DNA from: Promethearchaeota archaeon
Lineage (GTDB): Archaea; Asgardarchaeota; Lokiarchaeia; Sigyniarchaeales; SOKP01
Reading direction: 5' to 3'
Assembly (NCBI GenBank): GCA_030603385.1
Contig: JAUVXW010000022.1
Location: 1-64,000, forward strand
Length of the DNA: 64,000 nucleotides
The notes under the pieces: model-generated
The model's database searches: none
Told to the model about the DNA's origin: nothing
What the model saw: only the letters and a program-made list of their open reading frames with translations
Part shown: positions 18,860-28,190 of the stretch, in pieces
Numbering within the stretch: the stretch's first letter is position 1
Layout of the letters: the number at the start of each line of letters is the position of its first letter
Position numbers and translations under genes: made by a program

Positions 18860-20509
18860 ATGACGAAATTTTCGATGGTTACCCATCAAACAAGCATGAT
18901 CGGGTCTAGAACGAGAGTTGAGGATTCTTGTGAGTCTGGATTATGCCCGATTTGTATTGCTGATTGTCCTGTTTTTTGCGAAGTTTCAAAATCAGCTTTA
19001 CGAGGACGTGAAGTTTTATATCCTCGGAGAGAATATTTTGGAAATTCTACTGCGGGTTCTCCAAAAGATTTTGGATTCTCGTTTAGCGACTTTCAAATTC
19101 AATTTGAATGTCGAGGAGCCCAGGGAATAGAAGCAGACGCAGATAAAGTGATATTTCCTAATGTTAGCATCAAAACTAAGTGGGGGAATATTGAACAAAA
19201 GTATCCATTTTTACTTCCAGGTTTAGGAAGTACTTACGTTGCAAAACGAAATTGGGATGGTTTGGCAATAGGAGCTGCATTAACAGGAGTTAGTATGACT
19301 ATAGGCGAGAATGTGGTTGGGATGGATCCCTATGCCAAATTTGCAAACCACGCCTTATACCCTAAAGTGATCGATACTGAAGACATGAAAAATCGAGTTG
19401 AAAAATATAGAGAATTTTGGGATGGGAAGCATGGGGATATTATTGTCCAGAAAAATGTAGAAGATACAAGATTAGGTGTTTTTGATTACGTCATGTCTAA
19501 TTTAGAAGTAAACTCTCTTGAAATAAAATTTGGTCAAGGTGCAAAAGCAATTGGAGGCGAAGTGAGATTAGAATCGTTGGAGCGTGCACAATTATTGCAA
19601 AATAGAGGATATTTAGTGTTTCCAGATCCTTCTGATCCTGTTATTATTGAGCAATGGAAAGCAGGATTAATACCTGACTTTGAAAGACATAGTAGAGTTG
19701 GATTATCATCTACAGAAGATGTTTTAGAAGAAATTGATCAAGTTCGCTCGAGTGGAGCAAAAAATATTTTTATCAAAACAGGAGCATATCGACCAGCAGC
19801 AACAGCCTGGATTTTGAGGTTAGGTATTGAAGGAAAAGTGGATGGAATGACTTTTGATGGTGCTGGTGGAGGCACTGGAATGAGCCCTGTAAGTATGATG
19901 AATGAAGGATCAATTCCTACAGCCTATTTAGAAGCACTTATAGTTGGATGCCTTGATATGATTAAAAATAAAAACCCAAACGCTACTATACCCTCTATTG
20001 CAATAGCAGGCGGGATTGCAAATGAAACACAAATATTTAAAGCACTTGCAATGGGCGCTCCTTATATAAACTGCATTGCTATGGCAAGAGCACCAATTAC
20101 TGCTGCTATGAAAGCGAAATATATAGGAGAAGTTATTGGCAAAAGAGAAGCCACACCAGCAATGTTAACGAACTTAGGATTCCCTAAGGATAAAGATCCT
20201 AAAAGTTTAACCTTAAGTGAAGCTTTTGTTGAATATGATGGTTTAAATAGAATTCATAATGGACATCTTATTCCTCCTTCGGCGATTGGAGTTTATACTT
20301 ATTTTACTAGCAAATTAGGTATTGGATTAAAGCAGTTGCTGGCCGGAGTTCGAAAATTTAAATTAAATCTCTTGGATCGCCAAGACATCGCATATATTTC
20401 TCAAAGAGCTAAAGAAGTGTGTAAAAAGTGGAGCCTTGGAGTTAAATCTCAAGAATCAATTGATTTTGAGTTAGTTAAAGAGGAAATTTATTCGGGGAAT
20501 TATGAATAA
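18860..20509 (+). CDS. gltB: Archaeal-type glutamate synthase, FMN/Fe-S domain protein
   Basis: A 549-residue FMN-binding glutamate synthase domain protein (GltB2 type), which forms glutamate from 2-oxoglutarate and ammonia or glutamine-derived nitrogen. After a Cys-rich N-terminus (CESGLCPICIADC, residues about 24-36) comes the TIM-barrel domain with LLPGLGSTYVAKRNW, IKFGQGAKAIGGEV, the FMN/2-oxoglutarate loop FDGAGGGTGMSP and IAIAGGIANETQIFKALAMG. There is no N-terminal amidotransferase domain, as is usual in archaea where that is a separate gene. GGGAG lies 15 nt before ATG 18860. It probably works with the flavoproteins encoded at 24349-26645. Confidence 0.88.
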   Translation: MTKFSMVTHQTSMIGSRTRVEDSCESGLCPICIADCPVFCEVSKSALRGREVLYPRREYFGNSTAGSPKDFGFSFSDFQIQFECRGAQGIEADADKVIFPNVSIKTKWGNIEQKYPFLLPGLGSTYVAKRNWDGLAIGAALTGVSMTIGENVVGMDPYAKFANHALYPKVIDTEDMKNRVEKYREFWDGKHGDIIVQKNVEDTRLGVFDYVMSNLEVNSLEIKFGQGAKAIGGEVRLESLERAQLLQNRGYLVFPDPSDPVIIEQWKAGLIPDFERHSRVGLSSTEDVLEEIDQVRSSGAKNIFIKTGAYRPAATAWILRLGIEGKVDGMTFDGAGGGTGMSPVSMMNEGSIPTAYLEALIVGCLDMIKNKNPNATIPSIAIAGGIANETQIFKALAMGAPYINCIAMARAPITAAMKAKYIGEVIGKREATPAMLTNLGFPKDKDPKSLTLSEAFVEYDGLNRIHNGHLIPPSAIGVYTYFTSKLGIGLKQLLAGVRKFKLNLLDRQDIAYISQRAKEVCKKWSLGVKSQESIDFELVKEEIYSGNYE

Positions 20510-20578
20510 ATTAATTCCCTCCTTTTTCATACAATAAAATTAGAAATAATTAAATCTAAAATAAATAAAAAATTTCGA

Positions 20579-22378
20579 TTATTTCATAAGATTTTCTAAT
20601 TGGTTAACAAAGTCTTCATATTGTTTTATTCCTAGATTCCAGAAATCTTGTTTTGTGATATCTAGTCCCACAATCAACCCTAATTCTTCTGGGGGAACAC
20701 TACCTCCGGCAGCGAGAAGCTTCTTAAATTTAGGAACAAATTCTTTTCCTTCCTTTTTATAAGTTTGATACAATGCGTAAACGAATAGTTGAGCGTAGAC
20801 ATAGGGATAATTATAGAAGCGAAAATTCGGGAAAAAGTAATGCTGCTTCATAGTCCATTCCCAATCCATCTCCTCAAACCATTCAACAGAATCTCCATAT
20901 ATTTTGTCTCTACCAGCGCACCAATATTTTGAAATTGTTTTTCCATCTAAATTTTCTCCTTTTTTAACAGCTTTATATAGATCTTGTTCAAACCAAAATC
21001 TTGCGCTTACTTGAAATGCGGCTTGTCCAGCATCGTCTAATACATGGGCCAGTATTGCCATTTTTTCTTCTTTAGATTGTGCCGCTTCAAGAAGCAAATC
21101 TGTTAATAGAAGTTCCCCAAATATAGATGCAGTTTCTGCTACTGTATACCCTGGATGAATATTAAAGTATGTTTGTGCTTGAAAGGATAAATAATCATGA
21201 ACTGCATGACCAAGCTCATGGATAAGTGTAAAAATTTCATTAATTTCTCCAGTGTACGTCATGAGAACAAAGGCAGATCTACCTTTATACCAAGAAGCGC
21301 AATTGGCTCCATTTCTTTTACCCTTTCTAGGACTTGCGTCAATGTGATTTCGACTAAACATATCATTAAGATACTCCACAAATTCATTGTCAAATTTTTC
21401 ATTTGCTTGAATTACAAGTTCTTTAGCTTTTTCCCATGAATATTTTTTATGTGGGGCAATCGGAAGCGGAGCACGAACATCAGCACAATTTAACCTAGGA
21501 AAACCTAGGATTTTTGCTTTAAGATTAATATATCTACGATAAACGCCTACACCTTTTTCTATTGCCCTCATCAAATTATCAATTATTTCCTGAGTTGTAT
21601 CATTTACAATGAGACTATCATGCATTGGGCTATCGTATTTTCTTCTCTTCGAATTATTAAACCAGTCGCTACAAATACTTCTCAAAGCAGAAGAAAATAT
21701 ATACTCATCTTCTCCAAGCAAGCCATAAATAGACTTGTTTGCTGATATTCTAGTATCCCTATCTGGATGGTTAAGTAAAGCATTAGCTTCCCCATAAGAT
21801 AATTCCTTCTCCTCACCTTCAACTTTTACTACTATTTTTCTTGTATTTAACCATTTAGACTGTAAAGTACTCCATGCTCTTATCCCGTATTGATCTTTTT
21901 CAAGAATTAATTGTTCTTCTACTTCAGAAAGATTATGAGGAAAATTTCTTTTAATAATTTCTAATAAATGTTTATAATTTGATAAAATTGGATTATTAAT
22001 TATATCAGAATTATCATTAACGAATTTTGCTATATCTAATTCCAAAAAAGCCAGATCTTTAGAAATTTTTGTAGAAAAATCATCAATACGATTCTTCAAA
22101 GCCTCATTTTCTGGAATTATCATATTAGCACTGTATAATCTATTCTTATAAAGATCTAATTCACCAATATCTGCTTGAAATTCTTCTTGTATTTTAAACA
22201 ATTCTAACAATTTCTCAGGTGTAAATTCAGTAGAGTTAATTTTCCCTTTATAATCTTTGATAAGTATAGTAGCCTTACTGGAAAGGTTATCTATTCTTTC
22301 AGTGATTTTGGGGTCATCATGCCCGGAGAAAATTTCTGTTAAATCCCAAGCGATTTCTTTTTCAGTCATTATAATCAT
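20579..22378 (-). CDS. pepF: Oligoendopeptidase F (M3 family metallopeptidase)
   Basis: A 599-residue cytosolic zinc peptidase of the M3/PepF family, which cleaves short peptides. The HEXXH motif is LIHELGHAVH at about residue 389, with a downstream Glu in the helix ETASIFGELLL as the third zinc ligand. The N-terminal helical domain is intact and the length is typical. An ATG nine nt downstream (22369) is an alternative start. It is on the opposite strand to the nitrogen genes on either side and follows guaA in the same orientation after a 155-nt gap; an operon link is uncertain. Confidence 0.93.
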   Translation of the reverse strand: MIIMTEKEIAWDLTEIFSGHDDPKITERIDNLSSKATILIKDYKGKINSTEFTPEKLLELFKIQEEFQADIGELDLYKNRLYSANMIIPENEALKNRIDDFSTKISKDLAFLELDIAKFVNDNSDIINNPILSNYKHLLEIIKRNFPHNLSEVEEQLILEKDQYGIRAWSTLQSKWLNTRKIVVKVEGEEKELSYGEANALLNHPDRDTRISANKSIYGLLGEDEYIFSSALRSICSDWFNNSKRRKYDSPMHDSLIVNDTTQEIIDNLMRAIEKGVGVYRRYINLKAKILGFPRLNCADVRAPLPIAPHKKYSWEKAKELVIQANEKFDNEFVEYLNDMFSRNHIDASPRKGKRNGANCASWYKGRSAFVLMTYTGEINEIFTLIHELGHAVHDYLSFQAQTYFNIHPGYTVAETASIFGELLLTDLLLEAAQSKEEKMAILAHVLDDAGQAAFQVSARFWFEQDLYKAVKKGENLDGKTISKYWCAGRDKIYGDSVEWFEEMDWEWTMKQHYFFPNFRFYNYPYVYAQLFVYALYQTYKKEGKEFVPKFKKLLAAGGSVPPEELGLIVGLDITKQDFWNLGIKQYEDFVNQLENLMK

Positions 22379-22533
22379 GACGTTAAAAATTGGAAAATTT
22401 AAAAACCTTTACCATAGTCATAATTTTATACTTCAAGTCGGGCATGGAAACAAGAAAAAGAAACTATACCTAAACTATAAATTAAATCTTAATTTTTATT
22501 TTATTCTTTTTATTAATTTCAGTCAAAGTAAAT

Positions 22534-24093
22534 TTATTCATATTCAATCGTCCCAGGAGGTTTATTGGTGATATCATATACAACCCTATTTATACCCTTA
22601 ACCTCATTGGTAATTCGTGTTCCTATTTTCTCTAACAAATCCCAGTTCAGTTTAGCAAAATTAGCAGTCATTACATCAAGAGACTCAACAGCTCTAATCG
22701 CACAAATATATTCATATGTACGAGAGTCTCCCATGACACCGACGGTTTTTAGTGGTAGAAAAACACAAAAAACTTGCCATAAGCTTTCATATACTCCTGC
22801 TTTCTTAATCTCATCAATTAAAATCTCATCTGCTTTCCTCAAAATATCAAGTTTTTCTTTGTTTATAGAACCGACAATTCTTACAGCCAAACCAGGTCCC
22901 GGAAATGGATGTCTTGAAATTATTTCTTTTGGGACACCAAGTTTAATCCCAATTCTTCTAACTTCATCTTTATACAAGTCTTTTAATGGCTCAATGATTT
23001 GCAGTGTCATATCTTCGGGTAAAGTTACGTTATGATGAGACTTGATTTTTGCTGAAGCATTACTAGTTGCGCTTGTTTCTACACGATCAGGATAAATCGT
23101 CCCTTGTGCAAGGTATTTAATATCTGGATTTACTTTTTCTAGCTCAATCGTTTTATTTTCGAATACTTCAATAAAAGTATGACCAATTATCTTACGCTTC
23201 TCTTCTGGATCCTCAATATTCTCAAGCCTTTTTAAAAATAGTTCTTGGGCGTCTATATAATGAAAATTTTTAAAATTCAATTGTTCTTTGAATGTGTTTT
23301 GGACTTCTATTTCTTCATTCTTTCTCAATAAGCCATTATTCACAAAAACGCTGTGTAAGCGATCACCAATAACTCTATGAATTAAAACAGCTGTTACCGA
23401 AGAATCAACACCCCCACTTAGCCCTAAAATCACTTTTTTATCTGGTCCTAATTCATTTTTAATTTCTTCAATAATTTTATCTATTAAACCTTCAACTTTC
23501 CATTCTTTTTTACATTGAGCTATTTTAAATACAAAATTTTCTAAAATTTTATTACCTTTAGGAGTATTCACTACTTCGGGATGAAACTGAACACCGTATA
23601 ATAGTTGATCCTCATTTGCATAAGAGGCTATTGGGCAAGTATCTGTTTTGGCCAAAATTTTGAAGCCATTGGGTAAAGAGATAACTTGATCACCATGAGA
23701 CATCCATACAATTTCTTCTCTATCTAACGAGTCAAAAAGAAGACTTTTCTCTATAATAATAAGATTTGCTCTACCATATTCCTTTGTTTCTTTAGGTTCT
23801 ACTTCTCCTTCATGCTTATGTATAATTAAATGATGCCCATAGCAGATTCCTAATAAAGGGATTTTATTTTCAAAGGTAAATTTAAAAAATTCATTACTAA
23901 TAGTCGGGCTATCTTTTTCATAAATACTTCTTGGACCTCCAGAAAATATTATTGCCTTAGGTGTGATTTTTCTAATTTTATCTAGATCAACATCATAAGG
24001 TAAAATCTCAGAATATACTCCAAAATCTCGAATTCGCCTTGCAATTAAATGCGCATATTGCCCACCAAAATCTAAAACAATAACACTATCCAT
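22534..24093 (-). CDS. guaA: GMP synthase (glutamine-hydrolysing), fused form
   Basis: A 519-residue GuaA making GMP from XMP, ATP and glutamine. Class I amidotransferase domain 1-190 (DFGGQYAHLI, nucleophile Cys84 in GICYGHH, QFHPEV), ATP pyrophosphatase domain with P-loop LGLSGGVDSSV at about 222, and the C-terminal dimerisation domain with RHPFPGPGLAVR and ITNKPPGTIE. Many archaea encode the two domains as separate genes; this one is fused as in bacteria and eukaryotes. It needs glutamine, linking it loosely to the surrounding glutamine and glutamate genes. Confidence 0.96.
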   Translation of the reverse strand: MDSVIVLDFGGQYAHLIARRIRDFGVYSEILPYDVDLDKIRKITPKAIIFSGGPRSIYEKDSPTISNEFFKFTFENKIPLLGICYGHHLIIHKHEGEVEPKETKEYGRANLIIIEKSLLFDSLDREEIVWMSHGDQVISLPNGFKILAKTDTCPIASYANEDQLLYGVQFHPEVVNTPKGNKILENFVFKIAQCKKEWKVEGLIDKIIEEIKNELGPDKKVILGLSGGVDSSVTAVLIHRVIGDRLHSVFVNNGLLRKNEEIEVQNTFKEQLNFKNFHYIDAQELFLKRLENIEDPEEKRKIIGHTFIEVFENKTIELEKVNPDIKYLAQGTIYPDRVETSATSNASAKIKSHHNVTLPEDMTLQIIEPLKDLYKDEVRRIGIKLGVPKEIISRHPFPGPGLAVRIVGSINKEKLDILRKADEILIDEIKKAGVYESLWQVFCVFLPLKTVGVMGDSRTYEYICAIRAVESLDVMTANFAKLNWDLLEKIGTRITNEVKGINRVVYDITNKPPGTIEYE

Positions 24094-24348
24094 GATTGGA
24101 AAACTTTAAAGTTAGATTTGAAAATTAACTTGATATTATATTTATTATATTGAAATCGTTTCTTAGTTAATTTTTAATAAGCCATTTAATCAAATTAATT
24201 TTTCCAATTAATCATATATTTTTTCTTAGTTAAAATCTTTAATTAAACAAGTATTCACAAAACCATTAAAGCCAATACAACGCTTAGAACGAATTAAATT
24301 GTTTTAAAATTAAAATTTCAATAGAATCTATAAACAAGAGGAGTGGCA

Positions 24349-25227
24349 TTGCCTTATAAGATTTTAAAAAAAAAACAACTTGGAAAAAGTGGGACTTTAT
24401 TTGAAATTGATATCCACGCACCACTAATTGCTAAGAAAGCAAATGCAGGTAATTTTATATTAATAAGAATCAATGAAAAGGGTGAGAGATTTCCCCTCAC
24501 TATTGCCAATTATAATAGACAAAAAGGCACAATTACACTTGTAGTTCAAATAGTTGGCAAGTCAACATTACTCCTTTCTCATCAAGAAAAAGGTGATGAG
24601 ATATTAGATGTAGTAGGTCCATTAGGAAATAAAATCCATATTAAAAAATATGAAAATCCAATTGTAATTATAGGTGGTGGTGTTGGAATTGCACCATGCT
24701 ATCCACAAGCTAAGGAACTTAAAGAAGCAGGTAACACAATTATTTCAATATTAGGTGCTCGTACAAAGGATTTATTATTTTGGCAAGACAAAATGATGGC
24801 TGTAAGTGATAAACTAATAATTACTACAAATGATGGAAGTGAAGGAATGAAAGGTTTTGTAACTGAGCCCTTAAAAAAATTACTTTCGGAAGAAAAAATA
24901 AGCTTAGTTATTGCGATTGGACCTATGATAATGATGAAAAATGTTGCATTAATGACAAGTGGAGTTGAAGGATTGCCAAGAGTAAAAACTCTCGTATCAC
25001 TAAATACTATTATGGTAGATGGAACAGGAATGTGCGGAGGATGTCGATTCCCTTCAAAAGATGGTGAAATCCATTTTGCTTGCGTTGAAGGTCCAGATGT
25101 TGATGGTCATATGGTTGATTTTGACATCCTATTAAACCGAGAAAAACGATTTACTGAATTTGAGAAGAAATCTTTTGATCTTTATAAACATGAATGTAGG
25201 GTTTTAAAAGGAATTGAAAAAAATTAA
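24349..25227 (+). CDS. Sulfide dehydrogenase/NfnA-type FAD/NAD-binding flavoprotein with 2Fe-2S cluster
   Basis: A 292-residue protein of the SudB/NfnA (PyrK-like) family: FAD-binding barrel (GNFILIRINEKGERFPLTIA), NAD-binding domain (VIIGGGVGIAPCYPQAKEL) and a C-terminal 2Fe-2S site (GTGMCGGCR, then CVEGPDVDGH). It passes electrons between NAD(P)H, ferredoxin and the partner encoded next. TTG 24349 is chosen because GAGGAG ends 5 nt before it; GTG 24343 overlaps that signal. The GltD-like gene starts 23 nt downstream, so the pair is a likely operon feeding electrons to glutamate synthase, or an electron-bifurcating NADH-ferredoxin:NADP oxidoreductase. Confidence 0.9.
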   Translation: MPYKILKKKQLGKSGTLFEIDIHAPLIAKKANAGNFILIRINEKGERFPLTIANYNRQKGTITLVVQIVGKSTLLLSHQEKGDEILDVVGPLGNKIHIKKYENPIVIIGGGVGIAPCYPQAKELKEAGNTIISILGARTKDLLFWQDKMMAVSDKLIITTNDGSEGMKGFVTEPLKKLLSEEKISLVIAIGPMIMMKNVALMTSGVEGLPRVKTLVSLNTIMVDGTGMCGGCRFPSKDGEIHFACVEGPDVDGHMVDFDILLNREKRFTEFEKKSFDLYKHECRVLKGIEKN

Positions 25228-25250
25228 AAATAATATAGAGACAGATTATA

Positions 25251-26645
25251 ATGGCTAAAATTCCACCCCGACAAAAAATGCCAGAACAAGATCCTAATAT
25301 TAGAATAGATAATTTTGAAGAAGTAGCTTTAGGGTTTACTGAAGAAATGGCTAAAAATGAAGCTGAGAGATGTCTACAATGTGATGAGCCTAAGTGTGTC
25401 AATGGATGTCCTGTTAATATTGATATTCCAAAATTTATTAAACTAATTAAAGAAAATGATTATTTAGAAGCAATTCGGAGCATTAAAGAATACAATATAT
25501 TACCTGCTATATGTGGTAGAGTCTGTCCTCAAGAAATTCAGTGTGAGAAAGCATGTATTCTTAGTAAAAAATGGGAACCCGTTGCGATTGGAGCTCTTGA
25601 GAGATTTTTAGCAGATTGGGAATTAAAAAATCAATTAAAAGAATGTCCCGATTGTCAGGCTCCAAATAATATTAAAGTTGCTGTTATTGGTTCAGGTCCC
25701 GCAGGTTTAACTTGTGCTGCAGACCTAGCCAAATACGGATTCGAGGTAACTATATTTGAAGCATTTCATACAGGTGGCGGTGTTTTAGTTTATGGTATTC
25801 CAGAATTTCGGCTCCCTAAAGATATTGTTGAGAATGAAATAGATACTTTGAAAATGTTAGGTGTAAAAACTGAATATAATATGATAATAGGAAAAATTTT
25901 AACTATCAATGATTTAAAGAATATGGGTTTTATGGCTATTTTTATAGGTGTAGGTGCTGGTGTACCTTTAATACCCAAGATCCTTGGATTGAATCTAAAT
26001 GGTGTTCTTACTGCAAATGAGTTTCTTACCAGAACAAATTTAATGAAAGCCTATAAATTTCCAGAATATGACACCCCTATAAAAATTGGAGAAATTGTTA
26101 TTGTAATCGGTGGTGGAAATACAGCTTTGGATTCTGCACGTGTTGCACTAAGACTCGGTGCTGAAAAAGTAATAATAGCATATAGAAGAAGTGAAGCTGA
26201 AATGCCCGCAAGAAAAGAAGAATATCACCATGCTGTAGAAGAAGGGATAGAATTCAAATTTTTAACTAATCCTGTAAAAATTTTAGGAGATAAAGATAGT
26301 AATGTGAAAGAAATTGATTTTATAAAAATGGAATTAGGAGAATATGATGAATCTGGAAGGCGAAGACCTATTCCTATAGAGAATTCAGAATTCAAAATAA
26401 AATGTGATACATTGATTTTAGCTATTGGTACCCTCGCAAATCCAATATTAATAAAATCTCTCCCAGAAATAAAATTAAATAAAAGGGGTTATATCCAACT
26501 GGACGAAAACGGAATGACTAATATAGAAGGTATTTTCGCGGGGGGAGATATTGTATCAGGATCAGCAACTGTTATAAGTGCTATGGGTGCTGGACGTAAA
26601 GCAGCTAAAGCAATAAATCGATATATAAAGTCAAAAATTCATTAA
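25251..26645 (+). CDS. gltD: NADPH-dependent glutamate synthase small subunit / NfnB-like
   Basis: A 464-residue GltD/SudA/NfnB-type flavoprotein. The N-terminal Fe-S domain has cysteine sets CLQCDEPKCVNGCPVNID and CGRVCPQEIQCEKAC. The FAD domain follows (VAVIGSGPAGLTCAADLAK), then the NADPH domain (VIVIGGGNTALDSARVALR) and the closing FAD motif GIFAGGDIVSG. It transfers electrons from NADPH to glutamate synthase or bifurcates to ferredoxin with the upstream NfnA-like partner. The gene order NfnA-like then GltD-like is common in anaerobes and archaea. The gltB gene lies 4.7 kb upstream with two opposite-strand genes between. Confidence 0.93.
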   Translation: MAKIPPRQKMPEQDPNIRIDNFEEVALGFTEEMAKNEAERCLQCDEPKCVNGCPVNIDIPKFIKLIKENDYLEAIRSIKEYNILPAICGRVCPQEIQCEKACILSKKWEPVAIGALERFLADWELKNQLKECPDCQAPNNIKVAVIGSGPAGLTCAADLAKYGFEVTIFEAFHTGGGVLVYGIPEFRLPKDIVENEIDTLKMLGVKTEYNMIIGKILTINDLKNMGFMAIFIGVGAGVPLIPKILGLNLNGVLTANEFLTRTNLMKAYKFPEYDTPIKIGEIVIVIGGGNTALDSARVALRLGAEKVIIAYRRSEAEMPARKEEYHHAVEEGIEFKFLTNPVKILGDKDSNVKEIDFIKMELGEYDESGRRRPIPIENSEFKIKCDTLILAIGTLANPILIKSLPEIKLNKRGYIQLDENGMTNIEGIFAGGDIVSGSATVISAMGAGRKAAKAINRYIKSKIH

Positions 26646-26784
26646 ATTTCCTTCAGGAGACTGATACTATATTTATTTTAAATAAGAGATAATTATTTAT
26701 ATTTTAAAAAAAATTGAAAATTATTCAGAAATTTATTACAAACTTTACTTAAATTGAAAAAAAAATATTATAAGTGAGATTAAA

Positions 26785-28035
26785 ATGACTGAAGAATTAG
26801 ATCCTTTTAAGATCTCTCAAAAACAACTTTATGGGGCTTGTAAAATTAGTGGTTGTTCTAGTGATGTTTATAACGTCTTAAGTGAACCGGAAAGATTTGT
26901 TGAAGTAAAAATCATTATGAAAATGGATGATGGTTCATTAAAAGTTTTTAAAGGATTTAGATCCCAATATAATTCCGCTAGAGGCCCTATGAAAGGTGGT
27001 ATCAGATGGCATCCTGATGAAAGTGCATCTCTTGTTAAAGCTTTATCTGCATGGATGACTTGGAAATGTGCTTGCGTTGATATCCCTCTAGGGGGCGCTA
27101 AAGGGGGAATAATTGTCAACCCAAAAGAATTGACTAACAGGGAGCTTGAAATGCTTGCTAGAAATTATATAAGACAACTTGCAGATTTTATTGGACCTAA
27201 TATTGACGTACCAGCACCTGATGTTTACACTAATCCTCAAATTATGGCATGGATGATGGATGAATATGAAAAAATCATGCGAAAGCATGTTCCATCAGTT
27301 ATTACAGGTAAACCTTTACCCTTAGGGGGTAGTGCAGGAAGATTGATTGCAACAGCTAAAGGAGGTTCTTTTTGTATTAGAGAAGCAGCTAAAGACATTG
27401 GATTAAATCTAAATGGAGCAAAGGTTGTTATACAAGGATTTGGAAATGCGGGTTCATGGGCTTCTAGAATTTTAAAACAAGATTTCAATTGTAAAGTAAT
27501 TGCTGTATCTGATTCTAAGGGAGGAATCTACAACAGAAATGGGCTTGATCCAAATAGAGTTATAGATCAAAAAGAAAAAACATCAACAGTATTGGGTGTA
27601 AAAGATACTCAAGAGATCACAAATGAGGAATTATTAGAATTAGAATGTGATATATTAATTCCTGCTGCGCTAGAAAATGTTATTACCAAAAAAAACGCGA
27701 AAAATATAAATTGTAAAATCCTTGCAGAACTTGCAAATGGACCAACTACGCCCTCAGGAGATGAAATTTTGTCTAATAATGGAGTTCTCATAATTCCTGA
27801 TTTTTTATGTAATGCTGGAGGGGTTACTGTTTCATATTTGGAAATGGTCCAAGGCTATTATCAATACTTTTGGTCTGAAGAAGAGGTAATTGCAACTTTA
27901 GATCGTACGATGACTAAAGCATACCATGAAACTGTTGAAAAAGCAAAAGAATATAATACTCATAACCGACTTGGTGCTTATATAATAGCTGTTGATAGGG
28001 TTATAAATGCGATGAAATTACGTGGTTGGATATAA
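26785..28035 (+). CDS. gdhA: Glutamate dehydrogenase (Glu/Leu/Phe/Val family), copy 1
   Basis: A 416-residue glutamate dehydrogenase: 2-oxoglutarate + ammonia + NAD(P)H to glutamate, reversible. Substrate-binding region [12 protein letters not shown] and catalytic PLGGAKGGI, then [19 protein letters not shown] and dinucleotide motif [15 protein letters not shown] lies 6-7 nt before ATG. Its closest neighbour, at 28191, is a diverged paralog; both could use different cofactors or one could act on another amino acid. The position at the end of the nitrogen block suits a role in ammonia assimilation or amino acid catabolism. Confidence 0.96.
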   Translation: MTEELDPFKISQKQLYGACKISGCSSDVYNVLSEPERFVEVKIIMKMDDGSLKVFKGFRSQYNSARGPMKGGIRWHPDESASLVKALSAWMTWKCACVDIPLGGAKGGIIVNPKELTNRELEMLARNYIRQLADFIGPNIDVPAPDVYTNPQIMAWMMDEYEKIMRKHVPSVITGKPLPLGGSAGRLIATAKGGSFCIREAAKDIGLNLNGAKVVIQGFGNAGSWASRILKQDFNCKVIAVSDSKGGIYNRNGLDPNRVIDQKEKTSTVLGVKDTQEITNEELLELECDILIPAALENVITKKNAKNINCKILAELANGPTTPSGDEILSNNGVLIIPDFLCNAGGVTVSYLEMVQGYYQYFWSEEEVIATLDRTMTKAYHETVEKAKEYNTHNRLGAYIIAVDRVINAMKLRGWI

Positions 28036-28136
28036 ATAAAAATTGCTGAAAAACTTTTATAAATTTAAGAATTTATTATACAAATAGCTAATTTTTTTTA
28101 CTATTTCTTAATAATATTAAAAACTATTTAATTTTA

Positions 28137-28154
28137 AATATTTGTCAAAATATT
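28137..28154. promoter_or_regulatory. Operator-like near-palindrome upstream of GDH2
   Basis: AATATTTG-T-CAAAATATT, a near-perfect inverted repeat 37 nt before the proposed GDH2 start. Its core TTTGTCAAAA matches the paired sites at 17721 and 17761 in the gltB leader, so it may be a site for the Lrp-type regulator encoded at 17064. Confidence 0.4.
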
Positions 28155-28190
28155 AGCTAATTATAATGATGAATAATTAATGGTGAAAAA

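Noticed and set aside
22257..22571. 104-codon plus-strand frame between pepF and guaA
   Set aside because: Mostly antisense to pepF and to the end of guaA; the middle is low-complexity lysine and phenylalanine-rich.
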